A DNA stretch of 56,632 nucleotides from Parageobacillus thermantarcticus (lineage in GTDB: Bacteria > Bacillota > Bacilli > Bacillales > Anoxybacillaceae). The notes under the pieces were generated by a model that searched no databases, was not told the origin of the DNA, and was given only the letters and a program-made list of their open reading frames with translations. Both the position numbers and the translations under genes were made by a program. The stretch lies in contig NZ_FOJS01000018.1 of NCBI RefSeq assembly GCF_900111865.1, forward strand, positions 1 through 56,632, given 5' to 3'. Shown piece after piece: positions 19,575 through 33,345 of the stretch. Position 1 is the first letter of the stretch. Every line of letters starts with the position of its first letter.

Positions 19575-19599
19575 CAGCGTTTTAGGATTGTGATAGCAT
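19571..19599 (+). promoter_or_regulatory. Promoter of rpoB-rpoC
   Basis: TTGACA (19571-19576) overlaps the methyltransferase stop codon and is followed after 17 bp by TAGCAT (19594-19599), preceded by TG to give an extended -10. It starts a leader of almost 190 bases. Confidence 0.75.
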
Positions 19600-19696
19600 T
19601 ATAAAATGCTAAATGTGTACATTTCTTTATCAAGAGATAGACGTATAATTTTATCTACAATGGAAAGAATGATAAAATCAATAGATAGGTAAAAAT

Positions 19697-19730
19697 ATGG
19701 TTTTCTATATAGAAACCATTTTCTTTTTTT
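19697..19730 (+). terminator. Attenuator-like terminator in the rpoB leader
   Basis: ATGGTTT (19697-19703) pairs with AAACCAT (19713-19719), extended by a TCTA/TAGA core, and is followed by TTTTCTTTTTTT. The hairpin lies in the untranslated leader 65 bases before rpoB, so it could end transcripts early and set RNA polymerase levels. No antiterminator partner was identified. Confidence 0.6.
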
Positions 19731-19794
19731 CTCTATTATAGCCGAAAGCTTATCTTCCACTTTGACTAATGTTTGAATTTGAGGGGTGAATCAC

Positions 19795-22700
19795 TTGACA
19801 GGCCGACTAGTTCAATATGGACGACACCGCCAACGGAGAAGTTACGCGCGTATTAGTGAAGTGCTGGAATTGCCAAATCTTATCGAGATTCAAACATCCT
19901 CTTATAAATGGTTTCTTGACGAAGGATTGCGGGAAATGTTCAGAGAAATTTCCCCGATTGAGGACTTTTCCGGCAATCTTTCTCTCGAGTTTATCGATTA
20001 TAGTTTAGGGGAGCCGAAATACACCGTTGAAGAGGCAAAAGAACGCGATGTTACATATGCCGCGCCGCTTCGCGTCAAAGTGCGTTTAATTAACAAAGAA
20101 ACTGGTGAAGTAAAAGAACAAGATGTCTTTATGGGCGATTTCCCGTTAATGACGGAAACGGGAACGTTTATCATTAACGGGGCGGAACGTGTTATTGTCT
20201 CCCAGCTTGTCCGCTCGCCGAGCGTTTATTATAGCGAAAAGGTCGATAAAAACGGGAAACGCGGTTTTTCGGCAACGGTCATTCCGAACCGCGGGGCATG
20301 GCTGGAGTACGAAACAGACGCAAAAGATGTTGTGTATGTTCGTATTGACCGCACTCGTAAACTACCAGTTACGGTTCTTCTGCGCGCTCTTGGCTTTGGT
20401 TCTGATCAAGAAATTATCGATTTAATTGGTGATAATGAATATCTTCGCAACACGCTCGAAAAAGATAATACAGATAGCACGGAGAAAGCGTTAATTGAAA
20501 TTTACGAGCGTTTGCGTCCAGGCGAACCGCCGACGATTGAAAACGCAAAAAATTTGTTAATCTCCCGCTTTTTTGATCCAAAGCGTTATGATTTGGCAAG
20601 CGTCGGGCGTTATAAAATCAACAAAAAGCTCCATATTAAAAATCGTCTGTTTAACCAACGTCTTGCTGAAACATTGGTGGATCCAGAAACTGGTGAAATT
20701 ATTGCCGAAAAAGGAACGATTGTTGATCGAAGAACGTTAAATCGCATTTTACCGTACCTTGAAAACGGTATTGGATTGCGAGTTTATAAACCTTTCGGTG
20801 GCGTAGTGGAAGAAGAATTTGCGTTACAGTCGATTAAAATTTACGCGCCTAATGATCCAGATGGAGAAAAAGTGATTAATGTCATTAGCAACGGCTATAT
20901 TGCCGAAGACGTAAAACATATTACTCCTGCGGATATTATTGCTTCCATTAGCTATTTCTTTAACTTATTGCACGGGGTTGGCGATACGGATGATATCGAC
21001 CATTTAGGCAATCGCCGCCTTCGTTCCGTCGGTGAATTGTTGCAAAACCAATTCCGGATCGGGTTGTCACGCATGGAGCGTGTCGTTCGCGAACGCATGT
21101 CGATTCAAGATACAAACACGATCACTCCGCAGCAGCTGATCAACATTCGTCCGGTCATTGCAGCGATCAAAGAGTTTTTTGGAAGTTCGCAGCTTTCGCA
21201 ATTTATGGATCAGACGAACCCGCTTGCTGAGTTGACGCATAAACGCCGTCTTTCTGCGCTAGGACCGGGTGGTTTAACTCGTGAACGCGCTGGTTTTGAG
21301 GTGCGTGACGTTCACTATTCACACTATGGACGCATGTGTCCAATTGAAACGCCGGAAGGTCCAAACATTGGGTTGATCAACTCATTGTCTACTTATGCGA
21401 AAGTCAATAAATTCGGCTTTATCGAAACACCATATCGCCGCGTTGATCCGGAGACGGGAAGAGTTACCGATCAAATTGACTATTTAACCGCTGACGAAGA
21501 AGATAACTACGTCGTAGCGCAAGCGAACGTTCCGCTCGCCGAAGATGGAACGTTCTTAGAAGAAAATGTTGTTGCCCGTTTCCGTGGCGAAAACATTGTC
21601 GTCAAACGCGACCGCGTCGACTATATGGACGTATCGCCGAAGCAAGTCGTATCGGCAGCGACGGCCTGCATTCCATTTTTGGAAAACGATGACTCGAACC
21701 GCGCGCTTATGGGCGCGAACATGCAACGTCAAGCCGTTCCGCTGTTAGAACCGGAAGCGCCAATTGTCGGTACGGGAATGGAATATGTATCTGCAAAAGA
21801 CTCCGGCGCCGCTGTTATTTGTAAACATCGCGGTATTGTCGAACGGGTAGAGGCGAAAGAAATTTGGGTTCGCCGCCTTGTTGAAGTGGATGGAAAAGAA
21901 GTAAAAGGCGAATTGGATAAATATCGTCTGTTGAAATTCGTCCGCTCCAACCAAGGAACTTGCTACAATCAACGTCCGATCGTGAAAAAGGGCGATATCG
22001 TGGAAAAAGGCGAGATTTTGGCGGACGGTCCATCCATGGATAAAGGCGAACTTGCTCTCGGCCGTAACGTGCTTGTCGCCTTTATGACATGGGATGGCTA
22101 TAACTATGAAGACGCGATTATCATGAGCGAACGTCTCGTGAAAGAAGACGTCTATACGTCCATCCATATTGAGGAGTATGAAGCGGAATCGCGCGACACC
22201 AAACTTGGTCCGGAAGAAATTACGCGCGATATTCCGAACGTCGGTGAAGACGCGCTGAAAAATTTAGACGAGCGCGGAATTGTCCGCATTGGCGCCGAGG
22301 TAAAAGACGGCGACTTGCTTGTCGGAAAAGTAACACCAAAAGGAATGACAGAACTTACTGCGGAAGAACGGCTGTTGCATGCGATCTTCGGAGAGAAAGC
22401 CCGCGAAGTGCGCGATACGTCGCTTCGCGTTCCGCATGGCGGTGGCGGCATTGTCCTTGACGTGAAGGTCTTTAACCGCGAAGACGGAGATGAGCTTCCG
22501 CCAGGCGTCAACCAGCTTGTCCGTGTTTACATCGTACAAAAACGGAAAATTTCCGAAGGCGATAAAATGGCAGGGCGCCATGGAAACAAAGGGGTTATTT
22601 CGCGGATTTTGCCGGAAGAAGATATGCCGTTCTTGCCAGATGGCACGCCGATTGATATTATGTTGAACCCTTTAGGCGTTCCATCGCGGATGAATATCGG

Positions 22701-23367
22701 GCAAGTGTTCGAACTGCATCTTGGTATGGCGGCGAAAAAACTCGGTCTTCATATTGCGTCCCCGGTATTCGATGGAGCTACAGAAGAAGATGTGTGGAAC
22801 ATTTTAGAAGAAGCCGGAATGCCGCGTGACGCAAAAACGGTGCTATATGACGGCAGAACGGGAGAGCCGTTTGATAACCGCGTATCTGTCGGCATTATGT
22901 ACATGATTAAGCTTGCGCACATGGTCGACGATAAGCTACACGCCCGTTCAACAGGGCCGTACTCGCTCGTTACGCAGCAACCGCTTGGCGGTAAAGTGCA
23001 ATTTGGCGGACAACGCTTTGGCGAAATGGAAGTGTGGGCGCTTGAAGCTTATGGCGCTGCGTATACGTTGCAGGAGATACTTACGGTCAAGTCGGACGAT
23101 GTCGTCGGTCGTGTCAAAACGTACGAAGCGATTGTGAAAGGGGAAAACATTCCAGAACCAGGTGTGCCGGAATCGTTTAAAGTGTTGATTAAAGAGTTAC
23201 AAAGCTTAGGTATGGATGTCACCATTTTGACTAGCGATGAAAAAGAAATTAATATGGAAAACTTTGATGAAGAGGATGATGTTCATTCCGCGGATTCGAT
23301 CGTCCCGGAAGTGAAGTCGGCAGAAAATGAAAAAGCCGGGAAAAAAGGTGTTGCGACAAAAGAATAA
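19795..23367 (+). CDS. rpoB: RNA polymerase beta subunit
   Basis: The 1190-residue protein is the beta subunit, colinear with B. subtilis RpoB. The rifampicin pocket ([20 protein letters not shown] followed by [10 protein letters not shown]) has the usual sensitive residues Ser, Asp, His and Ser. [10 protein letters not shown] near the C-terminal third is a conserved active-centre block. The C-terminal tail is acidic and variable. Start TTG 19795 follows GAGGGGTGA; GTG 19786 is inside that ribosome site and is rejected. rpoC follows after 131 bases. Confidence 0.98.
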   Translation: MTGRLVQYGRHRQRRSYARISEVLELPNLIEIQTSSYKWFLDEGLREMFREISPIEDFSGNLSLEFIDYSLGEPKYTVEEAKERDVTYAAPLRVKVRLINKETGEVKEQDVFMGDFPLMTETGTFIINGAERVIVSQLVRSPSVYYSEKVDKNGKRGFSATVIPNRGAWLEYETDAKDVVYVRIDRTRKLPVTVLLRALGFGSDQEIIDLIGDNEYLRNTLEKDNTDSTEKALIEIYERLRPGEPPTIENAKNLLISRFFDPKRYDLASVGRYKINKKLHIKNRLFNQRLAETLVDPETGEIIAEKGTIVDRRTLNRILPYLENGIGLRVYKPFGGVVEEEFALQSIKIYAPNDPDGEKVINVISNGYIAEDVKHITPADIIASISYFFNLLHGVGDTDDIDHLGNRRLRSVGELLQNQFRIGLSRMERVVRERMSIQDTNTITPQQLINIRPVIAAIKEFFGSSQLSQFMDQTNPLAELTHKRRLSALGPGGLTRERAGFEVRDVHYSHYGRMCPIETPEGPNIGLINSLSTYAKVNKFGFIETPYRRVDPETGRVTDQIDYLTADEEDNYVVAQANVPLAEDGTFLEENVVARFRGENIVVKRDRVDYMDVSPKQVVSAATACIPFLENDDSNRALMGANMQRQAVPLLEPEAPIVGTGMEYVSAKDSGAAVICKHRGIVERVEAKEIWVRRLVEVDGKEVKGELDKYRLLKFVRSNQGTCYNQRPIVKKGDIVEKGEILADGPSMDKGELALGRNVLVAFMTWDGYNYEDAIIMSERLVKEDVYTSIHIEEYEAESRDTKLGPEEITRDIPNVGEDALKNLDERGIVRIGAEVKDGDLLVGKVTPKGMTELTAEERLLHAIFGEKAREVRDTSLRVPHGGGGIVLDVKVFNREDGDELPPGVNQLVRVYIVQKRKISEGDKMAGRHGNKGVISRILPEEDMPFLPDGTPIDIMLNPLGVPSRMNIGQVFELHLGMAAKKLGLHIASPVFDGATEEDVWNILEEAGMPRDAKTVLYDGRTGEPFDNRVSVGIMYMIKLAHMVDDKLHARSTGPYSLVTQQPLGGKVQFGGQRFGEMEVWALEAYGAAYTLQEILTVKSDDVVGRVKTYEAIVKGENIPEPGVPESFKVLIKELQSLGMDVTILTSDEKEINMENFDEEDDVHSADSIVPEVKSAENEKAGKKGVATKE

Positions 23368-23376
23368 GCTGCTTGT

Positions 23377-23407
23377 AGTGATGGGGGATAGTTGATCCTC
23401 CATCACT
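23377..23407 (+). other. Hairpin in the rpoB-rpoC spacer
   Basis: AGTGATGG (23377-23384) pairs with CCATCACT (23400-23407), with an inner GGAT/ATCC pair. There is no T tract, so it is more likely an RNA stability or processing element than a terminator. Confidence 0.5.
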
Positions 23408-23498
23408 TTCAAGATGTTTTAACGATGATAACGGACGGCTAATTTTGTTACAAAAGCAATCGAGGCAAAACCGAGTGATAAAGAGGGAGGTATACCCC

Positions 23499-26400
23499 TT
23501 GCTAGATGTAAATAAATTTGAATACATGAAAATCGGACTCGCTTCGCCGGAAAAAATTCGTTCTTGGTCATATGGTGAAGTAAAAAAACCGGAAACGATT
23601 AACTATCGTACGTTGAAACCGGAAAAAGACGGATTGTTTTGCGAGCGTATTTTCGGACCAACAAAAGACTGGGAATGTCATTGTGGAAAATATAAGCGCG
23701 TACGTTATAAAGGTGTTGTCTGTGATCGTTGCGGTGTCGAAGTGACTCGCTCAAAAGTCCGTCGCGAACGGATGGGACATATTGAACTAGCAGCTCCTGT
23801 TTCACATATTTGGTATTTTAAAGGGATTCCAAGCCGCATGGGACTTGTTTTGGATATGTCGCCGCGAGCGTTGGAAGAAGTCATTTATTTCGCTTCATAT
23901 GTTGTGACTGACCCAGGCGATACACCGCTTGAGAAAAAACAACTGCTTTCCGAAAAAGAATATCGCGCGTATCGCGAAAAATACGGGCAATCATTCCAAG
24001 CTTCCATGGGTGCTGAAGCCATTAAAAAGCTTCTGCAAGATATTGATTTAGAAAAAGAAGTGGCAACGCTAAAAGAAGAATTAAAAACGGCGCAAGGGCA
24101 ACGGCGTGCCCGCATTATTAAACGGTTGGAAGTGTTAGAAGCGTTCCGCAATTCGGGGAACGATCCTGCTTGGATGGTGCTTGACGTGCTGCCAGTCATC
24201 CCGCCTGAATTGCGGCCGATGGTGCAATTAGACGGTGGACGTTTTGCGACATCCGACCTCAACGACTTATATCGCCGCGTTATTAACCGAAATAATCGGT
24301 TAAAACGGCTGTTAGATCTCGGTGCGCCAAGCATTATTGTGCAAAACGAAAAACGGATGCTCCAAGAAGCGGTCGATGCGCTCATTGACAACGGTCGCCG
24401 CGGTCGTCCGGTAACGGGTCCTGGAAACCGTCCGTTAAAATCGCTGTCTCATATGTTAAAAGGAAAACAAGGACGTTTCCGGCAGAACTTGCTTGGTAAG
24501 CGTGTGGATTATTCAGGCCGGTCGGTTATTGTCGTCGGTCCGAACTTGAAAATGTATCAATGCGGTTTGCCGAAAGAAATGGCGCTTGAGCTCTTTAAAC
24601 CATTTGTGATGAAAGAACTTGTTGAACGTGGCCTAGCTCACAACATTAAAAGCGCGAAACGAAAAATTGAACGCGTCCATCCGGAAGTGTGGGACGTATT
24701 AGAGGATGTCATTAAAGAACATCCTGTCTTGCTCAACCGCGCGCCAACTCTTCACCGATTGGGCATTCAAGCGTTTGAGCCAACGCTTGTCGAAGGTCGC
24801 GCCATTCGTTTGCATCCGCTTGTATGTACGGCATATAACGCTGACTTTGACGGAGACCAAATGGCGGTGCACGTTCCGCTTTCGGCGGAAGCTCAGGCGG
24901 AAGCGCGCTTGCTCATGCTTGCAGCACAAAACATTTTGAACCCGAAAGACGGAAAACCGGTTGTTACTCCTTCGCAAGACATGGTTTTAGGTAACTACTA
25001 TTTAACGATGGAACGCGAAGGTGCGATCGGTGAAGGAATGGTATTTAAAGATACGGATGAAGCGTTGCTCGCGTACCATAACGGTTATGTCCATTTGCAT
25101 TCGCGGATTGCTGTTCATGCTGGCTCATTGAAAAATGAAACGTTTACAGAAGAGCAGAATAATAAACTGCTTCTTACAACAGTTGGAAAACTTATTTTCA
25201 ATGAAATTTTGCCAAACTCGTTCCCGTATATTAACGAACCGACAACGGAAAATATCGAAGGGCGGACACCAGATAAATATTTCCTTGATAAAGGCGCGAA
25301 TGTCAAAGAAGAAATTCGCAAGCGCGAACTCGTTCCGCCATTTAAGAAAAAAGTGCTTGGACAAATTATCGCTGAAGTATTTAAGCGGTTCAAAATTACG
25401 GAAACGTCGAAGATGCTTGACCGCATGAAAGATTTAGGATTCCAATATTCGACGAAAGCCGGCATTACGATTGGCGTCGCCGACATTGTCGTGCTTCCGG
25501 AAAAACAAGAAATTCTTGAAGAAGCGCAAGCGAAAGTCGACACAGTTTTAAAACAATTCCGCCGCGGTTTAATTACCGACGAAGAGCGCTATGAACGGGT
25601 TATCTCGATTTGGAGCGCGGCGAAAGACAAAATTCAAGACAGATTGATGAAATCGTTGGATAAACGCAACCCAATCTTTATGATGAGCGATTCTGGAGCC
25701 CGCGGTAACGCCTCGAACTTTACGCAGCTTGCCGGAATGCGCGGTCTTATGGCGAACCCGGCAGGACGCATCATCGAATTGCCAATCAAATCCTCGTTCC
25801 GTGAAGGATTAACTGTATTGGAGTACTTTATTTCGACACACGGGGCGCGCAAAGGGCTTGCCGATACTGCGTTGAAAACAGCGGACTCTGGTTATCTCAC
25901 AAGACGTCTTGTTGATGTCGCACAAGATGTGATTGTTCGCGAAGAAGATTGCGGCACAGACCGCGGTATTCTTGCAAGAGAGTTGACGGACGGTACGGAA
26001 GTCATCGTTAAACTAGAAGAACGTCTTGTCGGCCGTTACGCGCAAAAAACAGTGAGACACCCAGAAACAGGTGAAATACTCGTTCGCAAAGACGAGATGA
26101 TCACAGAAGACATTGCCAATGCGATCATTAAAGCAGGCATTAAAGAAGTATGGATCCGCTCTGCCTTTACATGCAATACGCGACACGGCGTATGTAAAAA
26201 ATGTTACGGTCGCAATTTGGCAACCGGTGCGGAAGTGGAAGTCGGCGAAGCAGTCGGCATTATTGCTGCGCAATCGATCGGCGAGCCGGGTACGCAGCTA
26301 ACGATGCGCACGTTCCACACAGGCGGTGTTGCCGGCGATGACATTACCCAAGGTTTGCCGCGCGTTCAAGAGCTGTTTGAAGCGCGCAATCCGAAAGGGC

Positions 26401-27098
26401 AGGCGGTGATTTCGGAAATTGACGGAATCGTCACTTCGATTAGCGAAACGCGCGATCACCAATACGAAATCGTCGTAAAAGGCGAAGTGGAAACACGTTC
26501 TTATATCGCCCCTTACAACGCAAGATTAAAAGTAGAAGAAGGGCAGCAAGTCGAGCGTGGTCAAGAACTGACAGAAGGGTCAGTTGACCCGAAACAATTA
26601 TTAAAAGTAAGGGATATTACATCCGTTCAAGAATACTTATTGCGCGAAGTACAAAAAGTGTATAGAATGCAAGGGGTAGAAATTAGCGACAAACATATTG
26701 AAGTAATGGTTCGACAAATGCTTCGCAAAGTACGCATCATTGATGCGGGAGATACAGACGTCTTGCCTGGCACGTTATTAGATGTGCATCAGTTTACAGA
26801 TGTGAACGAAAAAGCGCTTCTTGAAGGAAAACGCCCGGCGACGGCTCGTCCGGTATTGCTTGGTATTACAAAAGCATCGCTTGAGACAGATTCGTTCTTA
26901 TCAGCTGCATCTTTCCAAGAAACGACGCGCGTTTTAACCGATGCGGCGATCAAAGGAAAACGGGATGAATTGCTTGGCTTAAAAGAAAACGTCATTATCG
27001 GTAAGCTTGTTCCTGCGGGAACTGGAATGGCTCGCTACCGCAAAGTAAAGCCAGTAATGAAAAAAGAAGAAAATGAGGACGCGGTTACTTCTAAGTAA
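23499..27098 (+). CDS. rpoC: RNA polymerase beta' subunit
   Basis: The 1199-residue beta' subunit carries the catalytic magnesium loop NADFDGDQ, the N-terminal zinc-binding site (CHCG and CDRCG), the second zinc site in [13 protein letters not shown], and the bridge helix/trigger loop regions. It is colinear with B. subtilis RpoC. Start TTG 23499 lies 8 bases after GGGAGG and gives MLDVNKFEY; the frame is open upstream to 23445 but those residues are not part of the family. A long hairpin with T-rich tail follows. Confidence 0.98.
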   Translation: MLDVNKFEYMKIGLASPEKIRSWSYGEVKKPETINYRTLKPEKDGLFCERIFGPTKDWECHCGKYKRVRYKGVVCDRCGVEVTRSKVRRERMGHIELAAPVSHIWYFKGIPSRMGLVLDMSPRALEEVIYFASYVVTDPGDTPLEKKQLLSEKEYRAYREKYGQSFQASMGAEAIKKLLQDIDLEKEVATLKEELKTAQGQRRARIIKRLEVLEAFRNSGNDPAWMVLDVLPVIPPELRPMVQLDGGRFATSDLNDLYRRVINRNNRLKRLLDLGAPSIIVQNEKRMLQEAVDALIDNGRRGRPVTGPGNRPLKSLSHMLKGKQGRFRQNLLGKRVDYSGRSVIVVGPNLKMYQCGLPKEMALELFKPFVMKELVERGLAHNIKSAKRKIERVHPEVWDVLEDVIKEHPVLLNRAPTLHRLGIQAFEPTLVEGRAIRLHPLVCTAYNADFDGDQMAVHVPLSAEAQAEARLLMLAAQNILNPKDGKPVVTPSQDMVLGNYYLTMEREGAIGEGMVFKDTDEALLAYHNGYVHLHSRIAVHAGSLKNETFTEEQNNKLLLTTVGKLIFNEILPNSFPYINEPTTENIEGRTPDKYFLDKGANVKEEIRKRELVPPFKKKVLGQIIAEVFKRFKITETSKMLDRMKDLGFQYSTKAGITIGVADIVVLPEKQEILEEAQAKVDTVLKQFRRGLITDEERYERVISIWSAAKDKIQDRLMKSLDKRNPIFMMSDSGARGNASNFTQLAGMRGLMANPAGRIIELPIKSSFREGLTVLEYFISTHGARKGLADTALKTADSGYLTRRLVDVAQDVIVREEDCGTDRGILARELTDGTEVIVKLEERLVGRYAQKTVRHPETGEILVRKDEMITEDIANAIIKAGIKEVWIRSAFTCNTRHGVCKKCYGRNLATGAEVEVGEAVGIIAAQSIGEPGTQLTMRTFHTGGVAGDDITQGLPRVQELFEARNPKGQAVISEIDGIVTSISETRDHQYEIVVKGEVETRSYIAPYNARLKVEEGQQVERGQELTEGSVDPKQLLKVRDITSVQEYLLREVQKVYRMQGVEISDKHIEVMVRQMLRKVRIIDAGDTDVLPGTLLDVHQFTDVNEKALLEGKRPATARPVLLGITKASLETDSFLSAASFQETTRVLTDAAIKGKRDELLGLKENVIIGKLVPAGTGMARYRKVKPVMKKEENEDAVTSK

Positions 27099-27102
27099 TC
27101 CG

Positions 27103-27150
27103 TTGTTACCAGCAAAGGGAATCCGTCCTTTGCTGGTAACAAATTGTTTT
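27103..27150 (+). terminator. Terminator after rpoC
   Basis: A perfect 16-bp stem (27103-27118/27127-27142) with an 8-base loop is followed by ATTGTTTT. The stem is very stable; the T run is interrupted, so termination may be partial. A promoter for the str operon follows within 10 bases. Confidence 0.75.
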
Positions 27151-27159
27151 AAAAATAAG

Positions 27160-27188
27160 TTGACAACATTTCATGAAAATGATAGTCT
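27160..27188 (+). promoter_or_regulatory. Probable promoter of the str operon
   Basis: A perfect TTGACA (27160-27165) and TAGTCT (27183-27188), 17 bp apart, with TG before the -10. The -10 hexamer itself is poor, but the extended element compensates. Confidence 0.6.
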
Positions 27189-27232
27189 AAAAAAGGTGTT
27201 CCGAAAACCTGGTACTTTGGAGGATATGTTAC

Positions 27233-28007
<775 letters not shown>

Positions 28008-28016
28008 TTGAAATAG

Positions 28017-28514
<498 letters not shown>

Positions 28515-28545
28515 TCATCGGATTTATATCAATAAGCAGTGGAAA

Positions 28546-28587
28546 ATAGGTGATGGCGGTCGAGAAATTTGCCGCCAATTCACCTAT
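28546..28587 (+). other. Hairpin between rpsG and fusA
   Basis: ATAGGTGA pairs with TCACCTAT (28546-28553/28580-28587), and GGCGG with CCGCC inside (28555-28559/28572-28576). There is no T tract, so it is not an intrinsic terminator. In E. coli S7 binds an intergenic structure of the str message; a similar role here is only a guess. Confidence 0.55.
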
Positions 28588-28657
28588 ATTCCTGTATTAT
28601 CGTTTGTATAGCGACTATCACATGATACTTATTTGAAGGAAGGAGAAAATAACCACC

Positions 28658-30736
28658 ATGGCAAGAGAGTTCTCCTTGGAAAAGACTCGAAACATTGGTA
28701 TTATGGCGCATATTGACGCCGGTAAGACAACGACAACCGAGCGCATCTTGTTCTATACTGGTCGTATTCATAAAATTGGGGAAACTCATGAAGGTGCTTC
28801 CCAAATGGACTGGATGGAACAAGAACAAGAGCGCGGAATTACGATTACATCTGCGGCGACAACAGCACAATGGAAAGGTCATCGCATTAACATCATTGAC
28901 ACGCCAGGGCACGTAGACTTCACGGTGGAAGTAGAACGTTCTCTCCGCGTGCTTGACGGTGCGATTACCGTTCTTGATGCGCAATCCGGCGTAGAACCGC
29001 AAACGGAAACAGTTTGGCGCCAAGCGACTACATACGGTGTTCCACGTATCGTATTCGTCAACAAAATGGATAAAATCGGCGCGGATTTTCTATATTCGGT
29101 AAAAACGCTTCATGACCGTCTGCAAGCAAACGCGCACCCTGTGCAATTGCCGATTGGTGCGGAAGACCAATTCTCCGGCATTATTGATCTCGTAGAAATG
29201 TGCGCGTACCATTATCACGATGAACTTGGTAAAAATATTGAACGTATTGAAATTCCGGAAGATTACCGCGACATGGCGGAAGAATATCATAACAAACTCA
29301 TCGAAGCGGTTGCAGAATTAGATGAAGAGCTGATGATGAAATATTTAGAAGGGGAAGAAATTACAGTAGAAGAGTTGAAAGCGGCGATTCGCAGAGCGAC
29401 GATCAGCGTGGAATTCTTCCCTGTATTCTGCGGTTCTGCGTTTAAAAATAAAGGGGTTCAATTGTTGCTTGACGGGGTTGTTGACTATCTGCCTTCTCCT
29501 GTGGATATCCCGCCAATTAAAGGGGTCGTTCCAGATACGGAAGAAGAAGTTGTTCGTGAATCAAGCGATGACGCTCCATTCGCGGCATTAGCGTTTAAGA
29601 TTATGACAGACCCTTATGTCGGTAAATTAACATTCTTCCGCGTGTACTCTGGTACGCTTGATTCTGGTTCTTATGTCATGAACTCGACAAAACGTAAACG
29701 CGAACGTATCGGTCGTCTCCTACAAATGCATGCGAATCACCGTCAAGAAATTTCAAAAGTATATGCTGGTGACATCGCGGCAGCTGTAGGTTTAAAAGAT
29801 ACAACAACAGGCGATACTCTATGTGATGAAAAGAACCTTGTTATACTAGAATCAATGCAGTTCCCAGAACCAGTTATTTCGGTGGCGATCGAGCCAAAAT
29901 CAAAAGCGGACCAAGATAAAATGGGTCAAGCATTGCAAAAATTACAAGAAGAAGACCCGACATTCCGCGCACATACAGATCCGGAAACTGGCCAAACGAT
30001 CATTTCTGGTATGGGTGAGCTTCACCTAGACATCATCGTTGACCGTATGCGCCGTGAATTCAAAGTGGAAGCAAACGTCGGCGCGCCACAAGTTGCTTAC
30101 CGCGAAACATTCCGTAAATCGGCGCAAGTCGAAGGGAAATTTATCCGCCAATCTGGTGGTCGCGGTCAATACGGTCACGTTTGGATCGAATTCTCGCCAA
30201 ACGAACGCGGAAAAGGATTCGAATTCGAAAACGCGATTGTCGGTGGAGTCGTTCCGAAAGAATATGTTCCAGCAGTCCAAGCGGGTCTTGAAGAAGCGAT
30301 GCAAAATGGCGTTCTTGCTGGATACCCAGTTGTCGACATTAAAGCAAAACTATTTGATGGTTCATACCATGATGTCGACTCCAGCGAAATGGCGTTCAAA
30401 ATCGCAGCTTCTTTAGCGTTGAAAAATGCTGCTGCAAAATGTGATCCTGTGTTGCTTGAGCCAATCATGAAAGTCGAAGTAGTGATCCCTGAAGAATATC
30501 TTGGCGATATTATGGGTGATATCACTTCTCGTCGAGGACGCGTAGAAGGTATGGAAGCTCGCGGTAACGCGCAAGTCGTTCGCGCGATGGTTCCGCTGGC
30601 GGAAATGTTTGGATACGCTACTTCGCTACGTTCTAACACACAAGGTCGCGGAACGTTTACGATGGTATTTGACCATTATGAAGAAGTTCCGAAAAACATT
30701 GCAGATGAAATCATCAAAAAAAATAAAGGTGAATAA
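28658..30736 (+). CDS. fusA: Elongation factor G
   Basis: EF-G drives translocation with GTP. The 692-residue protein shows G1 [10 protein letters not shown], the G2-G4 motifs including DTPGHVDF and NKMDKIGAD, and the C-terminal domains III-V, including the domain IV loop that enters the decoding site. Start ATG 28658 has AAGGAAGGAG upstream. Sequence is colinear with B. subtilis FusA. It lies between rpsG and tuf in the str operon; the tuf promoter overlaps its stop codon. Confidence 0.98.
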   Translation: MAREFSLEKTRNIGIMAHIDAGKTTTTERILFYTGRIHKIGETHEGASQMDWMEQEQERGITITSAATTAQWKGHRINIIDTPGHVDFTVEVERSLRVLDGAITVLDAQSGVEPQTETVWRQATTYGVPRIVFVNKMDKIGADFLYSVKTLHDRLQANAHPVQLPIGAEDQFSGIIDLVEMCAYHYHDELGKNIERIEIPEDYRDMAEEYHNKLIEAVAELDEELMMKYLEGEEITVEELKAAIRRATISVEFFPVFCGSAFKNKGVQLLLDGVVDYLPSPVDIPPIKGVVPDTEEEVVRESSDDAPFAALAFKIMTDPYVGKLTFFRVYSGTLDSGSYVMNSTKRKRERIGRLLQMHANHRQEISKVYAGDIAAAVGLKDTTTGDTLCDEKNLVILESMQFPEPVISVAIEPKSKADQDKMGQALQKLQEEDPTFRAHTDPETGQTIISGMGELHLDIIVDRMRREFKVEANVGAPQVAYRETFRKSAQVEGKFIRQSGGRGQYGHVWIEFSPNERGKGFEFENAIVGGVVPKEYVPAVQAGLEEAMQNGVLAGYPVVDIKAKLFDGSYHDVDSSEMAFKIAASLALKNAAAKCDPVLLEPIMKVEVVIPEEYLGDIMGDITSRRGRVEGMEARGNAQVVRAMVPLAEMFGYATSLRSNTQGRGTFTMVFDHYEEVPKNIADEIIKKNKGE

Positions 30737-30765
30737 TTGATTTTTGCGCATAGTTCCGCTATAAA
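30737..30765 (+). promoter_or_regulatory. Promoter of tuf
   Basis: TTGATT (30737-30742), directly after the fusA stop codon, and TATAAA (30760-30765) are 17 bp apart. It gives tuf a separate start in addition to read-through from the str operon, consistent with the high demand for EF-Tu. Confidence 0.75.
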
Positions 30766-30781
30766 TTACTTATGTAAGACT

Positions 30782-30812
30782 TGGGAGCAAATATGCTCAC
30801 TATTTGCTCCCA
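30782..30812 (+). other. Hairpin at the 5' end of the tuf message
   Basis: A perfect 12-bp stem TGGGAGCAAATA/TATTTGCTCCCA with a 7-base loop lies about 10 bases after the predicted tuf transcription start. No T tract follows. It may protect the 5' end of the abundant tuf mRNA or end fusA transcripts after trimming. Confidence 0.6.
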
Positions 30813-30875
30813 GGCATTCTATAATCATAAATTTAATTTAAAAATTAATATTCTAATTTTAAGGAGGATACTATA

Positions 30876-32063
30876 ATGGCTAAAGAGAAATTCGAACGTA
30901 CGAAACCACACGTCAATATTGGTACTATCGGCCACGTTGACCATGGTAAAACTACGTTAACTGCTGCAATTACAACGGTTCTTGCAAAACAAGGTAAAGC
31001 ACAAGCTAAAGCATACGACCAAATCGACGCAGCTCCAGAAGAACGTGAACGCGGTATTACAATCTCTACTGCGCACGTTGAGTATGAAACGGACAAACGC
31101 CACTACGCTCACGTTGACTGCCCTGGCCACGCGGACTACGTGAAAAACATGATCACAGGCGCAGCACAAATGGACGGCGCGATCCTTGTTGTGTCTGCGG
31201 CTGACGGTCCAATGCCACAAACTCGTGAGCACATTCTTCTTTCTCGCCAAGTAGGTGTGCCATACATCGTTGTATTCTTGAATAAATGCGACATGGTTGA
31301 CGATGAAGAATTGTTAGAACTTGTTGAAATGGAAGTTCGCGATCTACTATCTGAATATGACTTCCCTGGCGATGAAGTGCCTGTTATCAAAGGTTCTGCA
31401 TTAAAAGCGCTTGAAGGCGATCCTGAATGGGAAGCAAAAATCATTGAATTGATGAATGCGGTTGACGAATACATTCCAACTCCGCAACGCGAAATTGACA
31501 AACCGTTCATGATGCCAATCGAAGACGTATTCTCGATCACTGGTCGCGGTACAGTAGCAACTGGCCGTGTAGAACGCGGTACGCTAAAAGTTGGCGACGC
31601 TGTAGAAATCGTTGGTCTTTCTGACGAACCAAAATCGACAACTGTTACTGGTGTAGAAATGTTCCGCAAACTTCTTGACCAAGCAGAAGCTGGTGACAAT
31701 ATCGGTGCGCTTCTTCGCGGTGTATCCCGTGATGAAGTAGAGCGCGGTCAAGTGCTTGCAAAACCAGGAACTATTACACCACACACAAAATTTAGAGCGC
31801 AAGTTTACGTTTTAACGAAAGAAGAAGGTGGACGTCATACTCCATTCTTCTCTAACTATCGTCCACAATTCTATTTCCGTACAACAGACGTAACAGGCAT
31901 CATCACGCTTCCTGAAGGCGTTGAAATGGTTATGCCTGGCGACAACGTCGAAATGACAGTAGAATTAATCGCGCCGATCGCGATCGAAGAAGGTACAAAA
32001 TTCTCGATCCGTGAAGGCGGACGTACAGTTGGCGCTGGTTCTGTATCTGAAATCATTGAATAA
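30876..32063 (+). CDS. tuf: Elongation factor Tu
   Basis: EF-Tu carries aminoacyl-tRNA to the ribosome. The 395-residue protein has the GTPase motifs [17 protein letters not shown] and NKCDMVD, then beta-barrel domains 2 and 3. Start ATG 30876 follows AAGGAGGATACTATA within a strongly AT-rich, unstructured stretch that should favour initiation. It has its own promoter and is closed by a strong terminator. Codon use looks biased toward highly expressed-type codons. Confidence 0.99.
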   Translation: MAKEKFERTKPHVNIGTIGHVDHGKTTLTAAITTVLAKQGKAQAKAYDQIDAAPEERERGITISTAHVEYETDKRHYAHVDCPGHADYVKNMITGAAQMDGAILVVSAADGPMPQTREHILLSRQVGVPYIVVFLNKCDMVDDEELLELVEMEVRDLLSEYDFPGDEVPVIKGSALKALEGDPEWEAKIIELMNAVDEYIPTPQREIDKPFMMPIEDVFSITGRGTVATGRVERGTLKVGDAVEIVGLSDEPKSTTVTGVEMFRKLLDQAEAGDNIGALLRGVSRDEVERGQVLAKPGTITPHTKFRAQVYVLTKEEGGRHTPFFSNYRPQFYFRTTDVTGIITLPEGVEMVMPGDNVEMTVELIAPIAIEEGTKFSIREGGRTVGAGSVSEIIE

Positions 32064-32078
32064 TGATGGCAGCGCGAC

Positions 32079-32111
32079 AAGCAGGTTTGCGTTTGCAAAC
32101 CTGCTTTTTTT
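32079..32111 (+). terminator. Terminator after tuf
   Basis: A perfect 12-bp stem (32079-32090/32095-32106), a GTTT loop and seven T make a strong intrinsic terminator, separating the str operon from the S10 operon. Confidence 0.94.
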
Positions 32112-32129
32112 GTATCCTTTTTTGACAAG

Positions 32130-32158
32130 TTGAAAATCGAAAGTTAGCTATGTATAAT
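32130..32158 (+). promoter_or_regulatory. S10 operon promoter P1
   Basis: TTGAAA (32130-32135) and TATAAT (32153-32158) with a 17-bp spacer, 20 bases after the tuf terminator. Confidence 0.85.
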
Positions 32159-32189
32159 TAGAAAGTGCGTAGAAAAGCGAAGAAATAGC

Positions 32190-32218
32190 TTGCAATCTCG
32201 TTTGTGTATCTGTATAAT
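32190..32218 (+). promoter_or_regulatory. S10 operon promoter P2
   Basis: TTGCAA (32190-32195) and TATAAT (32213-32218), again 17 bp apart, lie exactly 60 bp downstream of P1 with the same TGTATAAT context. Tandem promoters fit the high output of the long S10-spc-alpha operon. Confidence 0.85.
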
Positions 32219-32224
32219 ATCAAA

Positions 32225-32660
<436 letters not shown>

Positions 32661-32680
32661 TTTAGCAGGAGGTGTGACGA

Positions 32681-33316
32681 ATGACCAAAGGAATCTTAGG
32701 GAGAAAAATTGGTATGACGCAAGTATTCGCGGAAAACGGCGATTTAATTCCTGTAACCGTCATTGAAGCAACTCCAAACGTCGTATTGCAAAAGAAAACG
32801 ATCGAAAAAGACGGCTACGAAGCGATTCAATTAGGTTTTGAGGATTTAAGCGAAAAACGCGCTAACAAGCCGCAAATCGGTCACGCCGCTAAAGCGAATA
32901 CGGCACCTAAGCGCTTCATCCGCGAAATTCGCGGCGCAAATATTGATGAATATGAAGTTGGTCAGGAAGTCAAAGTAGATATTTTTTCTGAAGGCGATAT
33001 TGTCGATGTAACTGGAATTTCAAAAGGGAAAGGATTCCAAGGCGCGATCAAACGTCATGGCCAATCACGTGGACCAATGGCGCACGGTTCTCGCTATCAT
33101 CGCCGTCCTGGTTCGATGGGTGCGATTGCTCCAAACCGCGTGTTTAAATCGAAAGAATTGCCAGGTCGCATGGGTGGCCAACGTGTCACGATTCAAAACT
33201 TAAAAATTGTGAAAGTGGACCCAGAACGCAACTTGCTTCTTATTAAAGGAAACGTGCCAGGTCCAAGAAAAGGTTTAGTGATCGTAAAAAGCGCAGTGAA
33301 AGCGAAGGCAAAATAA
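32681..33316 (+). CDS. rplC: Ribosomal protein uL3
   Basis: L3 is an early assembly protein of the 50S subunit whose extension reaches toward the peptidyl-transferase centre. The 211 residues show the starting motif [13 protein letters not shown] and the long loop [19 protein letters not shown] in the middle. Start ATG 32681 follows AGGAGGTGTGACGA. It lies between rpsJ and rplD as in all Bacillaceae. Confidence 0.98.
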   Translation: MTKGILGRKIGMTQVFAENGDLIPVTVIEATPNVVLQKKTIEKDGYEAIQLGFEDLSEKRANKPQIGHAAKANTAPKRFIREIRGANIDEYEVGQEVKVDIFSEGDIVDVTGISKGKGFQGAIKRHGQSRGPMAHGSRYHRRPGSMGAIAPNRVFKSKELPGRMGGQRVTIQNLKIVKVDPERNLLLIKGNVPGPRKGLVIVKSAVKAKAK

Positions 33317-33345
33317 CATTTTGCTAGGAAAGGAGGAACTATCCA

